Assembly: GCF_900116685.1 (NCBI RefSeq)
Contig: NZ_FPBL01000004.1
Coordinates: 155,975-219,974 of the forward strand
Source of the DNA: Nitrosomonas eutropha
GTDB taxonomy: Bacteria > Pseudomonadota > Gammaproteobacteria > Burkholderiales > Nitrosomonadaceae
Direction of reading: 5' to 3'
Length of the DNA stretch: 64,000 bases
The notes under the pieces are model-generated. The model ran no database searches, was not told the origin of the DNA, and saw only the letters and a program-made list of their open reading frames with translations. The position numbers and the translations under genes are program-made. Positions 61,729 to 64,000 of this stretch are shown here, piece after piece. Numbering within the stretch: the first letter of the stretch is position 1; each line of letters opens with the position of its first letter.

Positions 61729-63819
61729 GTGTCGAAGAGAAATCCGTTAGAGCGATACCGTAACATAGGCATCATGGCCCATATTGATGCAGGAAAAACG
61801 ACAACAAGTGAGCGTATATTATTTTATACAGGAGTTTCTCATAAGTTGGGGGAGGTGCATGACGGTGCTGCTACTATGGATTGGATGGAGCAAGAGCAGG
61901 AAAGGGGTATTACAATTACTTCTGCCGCCACAACATGTTTCTGGAAGGGGATGGCGGGCAATTATCCTGAACACAGAATTAATGTAATTGATACACCGGG
62001 ACACGTAGATTTTACGATTGAGGTGGAGCGTTCATTGCGGGTTTTGGATGGAGCTTGTACGGTATTTTGTGCTGTTGGTGGTGTGCAGCCACAAACAGAG
62101 ACAGTTTGGCGGCAGGCAAATAAATATGGCGTTCCAAGGCTCGCTTTTGTAAATAAAATGGATAGGTCTGGTGCAAACTTTATGCGTGTCCGTGAGCAAA
62201 TGATAAGTAGACTTAAAGCAAATCCTGTGCCAATTCAATTGCCTATCGGAGCGGAAGATAAATTTGCTGGAATCATTGATCTTGTGAAGATGAAAGCAGT
62301 TTATTGGGATGATGCAAATCAAGGCACAAAATTTGAAGAGCGTGAAATACCAGCTTCTCAGCAAGCTGATGCGGCCGCTTGGCGCGAGAAGATGATAGAG
62401 TCTGCGGCCGAAGCAAGCGAAGAGTTAATGAATAAGTATTTGGAATCAGGTGACTTGGCAGTGGAGGATATAAAGCAAGGGCTGCGCGCAAGAACAATAA
62501 ATAATGAAATCGTGCCAATGCTTTGTGGGACAGCATTCAAAAATAAAGGTGTGCAGGCTATGCTGGATGCTGTTTTAGATTATCTGCCTTCGCCATTAGA
62601 TGTGCCAGCAATTAAAGGTATAGATGAAAATGGTTTGGAGGATGAGCGTGGACCAAGTGAAGATAGTCCATTTGCGGCTCTGGCATTTAAGATTGCGACA
62701 GATCCCTATGTTGGGCAGTTGATATTTTTCCGGGTATATTCTGGAACTGTTAAATCAGGTGACACTGTATTTAATCCTGTTAAAGGAAAGAGGGAAAGGA
62801 TTGGTAGATTGTTACAGATGCATGCCAATCAGCGTGAAGAAATTAAAGAGGTTGGAACTGGTGATATTGCTGCTGCAGTAGGTCTGAAAGAGGTTACGAC
62901 GGGAGATACATTATGTGATCCTAATCATGTGATTACTTTGGAGCGTATGGATTTTCCTGAGCCAGTTATTCATGTGGCGGTCGAGCCAAAAACTAAGATT
63001 GATCAGGAAAAGATGGGGATTGCACTTAACCGGTTAGCTCAAGAAGATCCATCTTTTAGAGTTAGAACAGATGAGGAATCTGGTCAGACAATTATTTCTG
63101 GTATGGGTGAGCTCCACTTAGAAATTATTGTTGATCGGATGAAGAGGGAATTTGGAGTGGAGGCAAACGTAGGTGCTCCACAGGTTGCATACCGAGAAGC
63201 GATAAGAAAGCAAGTTGAGATTGAGGGTAAATTCGTTAAGCAAAGTGGCGGTCGTGGTCAGTATGGTCATGTATGGTTGCGAATGGAGCCTAATGAGGCA
63301 GGTAAGGGGTTTGAATTTGTTGATGAAATCAAAGGTGGTGCTGTTCCGAGAGAATATATTCCTGCTGTTGAGAAAGGATTAAGGGATTCATTATCAAATG
63401 GTGTTCTCGCCGGGTATCCAGTTGTTGATGTGAAAATCGCATTATTTGATGGCTCATACCACGATGTTGATTCCAATGAAAATGCTTTCAAGATGGCTGC
63501 GTCAATAGCATTTAAAGATGGTATGAAAAAAGCTAGCCCAGTTCTTCTGGAGCCAATGATGGCAGTGGAGGTAGAAACACCATCTGAGTTTATGGGTAAT
63601 GTAGTCGGTGATTTATCTTCGCGTCGTGGAATTATTCAGGGAATGGAAGATATTCCAGGGTTTAAGGTGATACGATCAGAGGTGCCATTGGCGGAGATGT
63701 TTGGGTATTCCACGATACTTCGATCTGCTACTCAAGGTAGGGCAACATATTCTATGGAGTTTAAGCATTATTCTGAAGCTCCAAAAAATGTGGCCGAGGC
63801 AATCATCAATAAGAAATAA
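61729..63819 (+). CDS. fusA: translation elongation factor G
   Basis: This roughly 696-residue GTPase drives ribosomal translocation and recycling. The G domain shows [20 protein letters not shown] (G1), [10 protein letters not shown] (G2), DTPGHVDFT (G3) and NKMDRSG (G4). Domains II-V follow, including [14 protein letters not shown] and the late [20 protein letters not shown]. The GTG at 61729 gives the standard [12 protein letters not shown] start and has TTAGGG upstream at suitable spacing. A GTG two codons earlier is less likely. Confidence 0.98.
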   Translation: MSKRNPLERYRNIGIMAHIDAGKTTTSERILFYTGVSHKLGEVHDGAATMDWMEQEQERGITITSAATTCFWKGMAGNYPEHRINVIDTPGHVDFTIEVERSLRVLDGACTVFCAVGGVQPQTETVWRQANKYGVPRLAFVNKMDRSGANFMRVREQMISRLKANPVPIQLPIGAEDKFAGIIDLVKMKAVYWDDANQGTKFEEREIPASQQADAAAWREKMIESAAEASEELMNKYLESGDLAVEDIKQGLRARTINNEIVPMLCGTAFKNKGVQAMLDAVLDYLPSPLDVPAIKGIDENGLEDERGPSEDSPFAALAFKIATDPYVGQLIFFRVYSGTVKSGDTVFNPVKGKRERIGRLLQMHANQREEIKEVGTGDIAAAVGLKEVTTGDTLCDPNHVITLERMDFPEPVIHVAVEPKTKIDQEKMGIALNRLAQEDPSFRVRTDEESGQTIISGMGELHLEIIVDRMKREFGVEANVGAPQVAYREAIRKQVEIEGKFVKQSGGRGQYGHVWLRMEPNEAGKGFEFVDEIKGGAVPREYIPAVEKGLRDSLSNGVLAGYPVVDVKIALFDGSYHDVDSNENAFKMAASIAFKDGMKKASPVLLEPMMAVEVETPSEFMGNVVGDLSSRRGIIQGMEDIPGFKVIRSEVPLAEMFGYSTILRSATQGRATYSMEFKHYSEAPKNVAEAIINKK

Positions 63820-63848
63820 AGCTATTCAAATAGAAAGAGGTTGACACA

Positions 63849-64000
63849 ATGGCAAAAAGCAAATTCGAACGGGTGAAACCGCATATAAATGTAGGGACGA
63901 TAGGTCATGTGGATCATGGTAAAACGACGCTAACGGCAGCGATCACAACAATACTGACCAAGCAATTTGGCGGAGAAGCCAAGTCATATGCTCAGATAGA
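63849..64000 (+). CDS. tuf: translation elongation factor Tu, 5' part only
   Basis: The first 50 codons read [20 protein letters not shown], then [16 protein letters not shown], then [14 protein letters not shown], and the gene runs off the right edge. This is the EF-Tu N-terminus with the G1 P-loop GHVDHGKTT. It is the last visible gene of the str operon, 29 bp after fusA, with AAAGAGG before the ATG. Confidence 0.97.
   Translation, partial: MAKSKFERVKPHINVGTIGHVDHGKTTLTAAITTILTKQFGGEAKSYAQI

Overview
The window is a piece of a betaproteobacterial chromosome, most likely from an ammonia oxidiser of the Nitrosomonas group. That placement is an inference from gene content and order (rpmH-rnpA-yidD-yidC-mnmE, rpsO-pnp, rpsL-rpsG-fusA-tuf, bioBFHCD, smc and zipA), from protein style and from moderate base composition. 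No gene here is diagnostic of ammonia oxidation.

Left edge (1-1.9 kb): three successive integron gene cassettes. They carry a VOC-fold protein, a C39-like cysteine peptidase-type protein and a Dph6-like PP-loop ATPase. Each ends in an attC site whose R'' box is complementary to the R' box at the start of the same cassette (7/7, 7/7 and 6/7 bases). The orientation places attI and the integrase to the left of the window. A chromosomal DUF2007/zinc-ribbon gene follows.

2.5-8.6 kb: a leftward tripartite RND efflux operon (outer membrane factor, membrane fusion protein, pump). A run of ten C lies in the coding strand of the fusion-protein gene. A 139-bp imperfect palindrome lies upstream of the operon.

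9-16 kb: leftward housekeeping genes pnp, rpsO, mnmE, yidC, yidD, rnpA and rpmH. 16.4-22.6 kb: rightward genes for two small membrane proteins, proC, yggT, yggU, a degenerate ADP-ribosylglycohydrolase-like protein, gnd and zwf. A roughly 110-bp MITE-like repeat follows zwf, and a second copy lies at 58.0 kb in inverted orientation. 22.8-30.2 kb: DUF488, trmL and comF (leftward), the complete bioBFHCD biotin operon (rightward) and a proline iminopeptidase (leftward).

30.5-39 kb: a rightward series of a patatin-like lipase, TerC, UspA, an MBL-fold cyclic-nucleotide-phosphodiesterase-like protein, a GAF-MshEN-GspE ATPase, a GGDEF cyclase and an EAL-like/HDOD protein. It reads as a second-messenger module around an ATPase of the type IV pilus/secretion class. 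A 46-residue single-span membrane protein with its own strong terminator follows. Then come fumC and queF (leftward) and smc (rightward).

44.6-57 kb: a Wzx/Wzy-type exopolysaccharide locus with divergent arms. The leftward arm has wzb-, wza-, wzc- and wecA-like genes. The rightward arm has a flippase, three glycosyltransferases and a polymerase. The locus also holds a 31-codon relic of a nucleotide-sugar epimerase and a PEP-CTERM gene broken by a stop codon and a frameshift. It lies between smc and zipA, which are often neighbours in betaproteobacteria. 58.3-64 kb: zipA, a CDGSH iron-sulfur protein with a damaged second motif, an L,D-transpeptidase, and the str operon with a near-consensus promoter, running off the right end inside tuf. 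No tRNA, rRNA, CRISPR array, transposase or integrase gene was seen.
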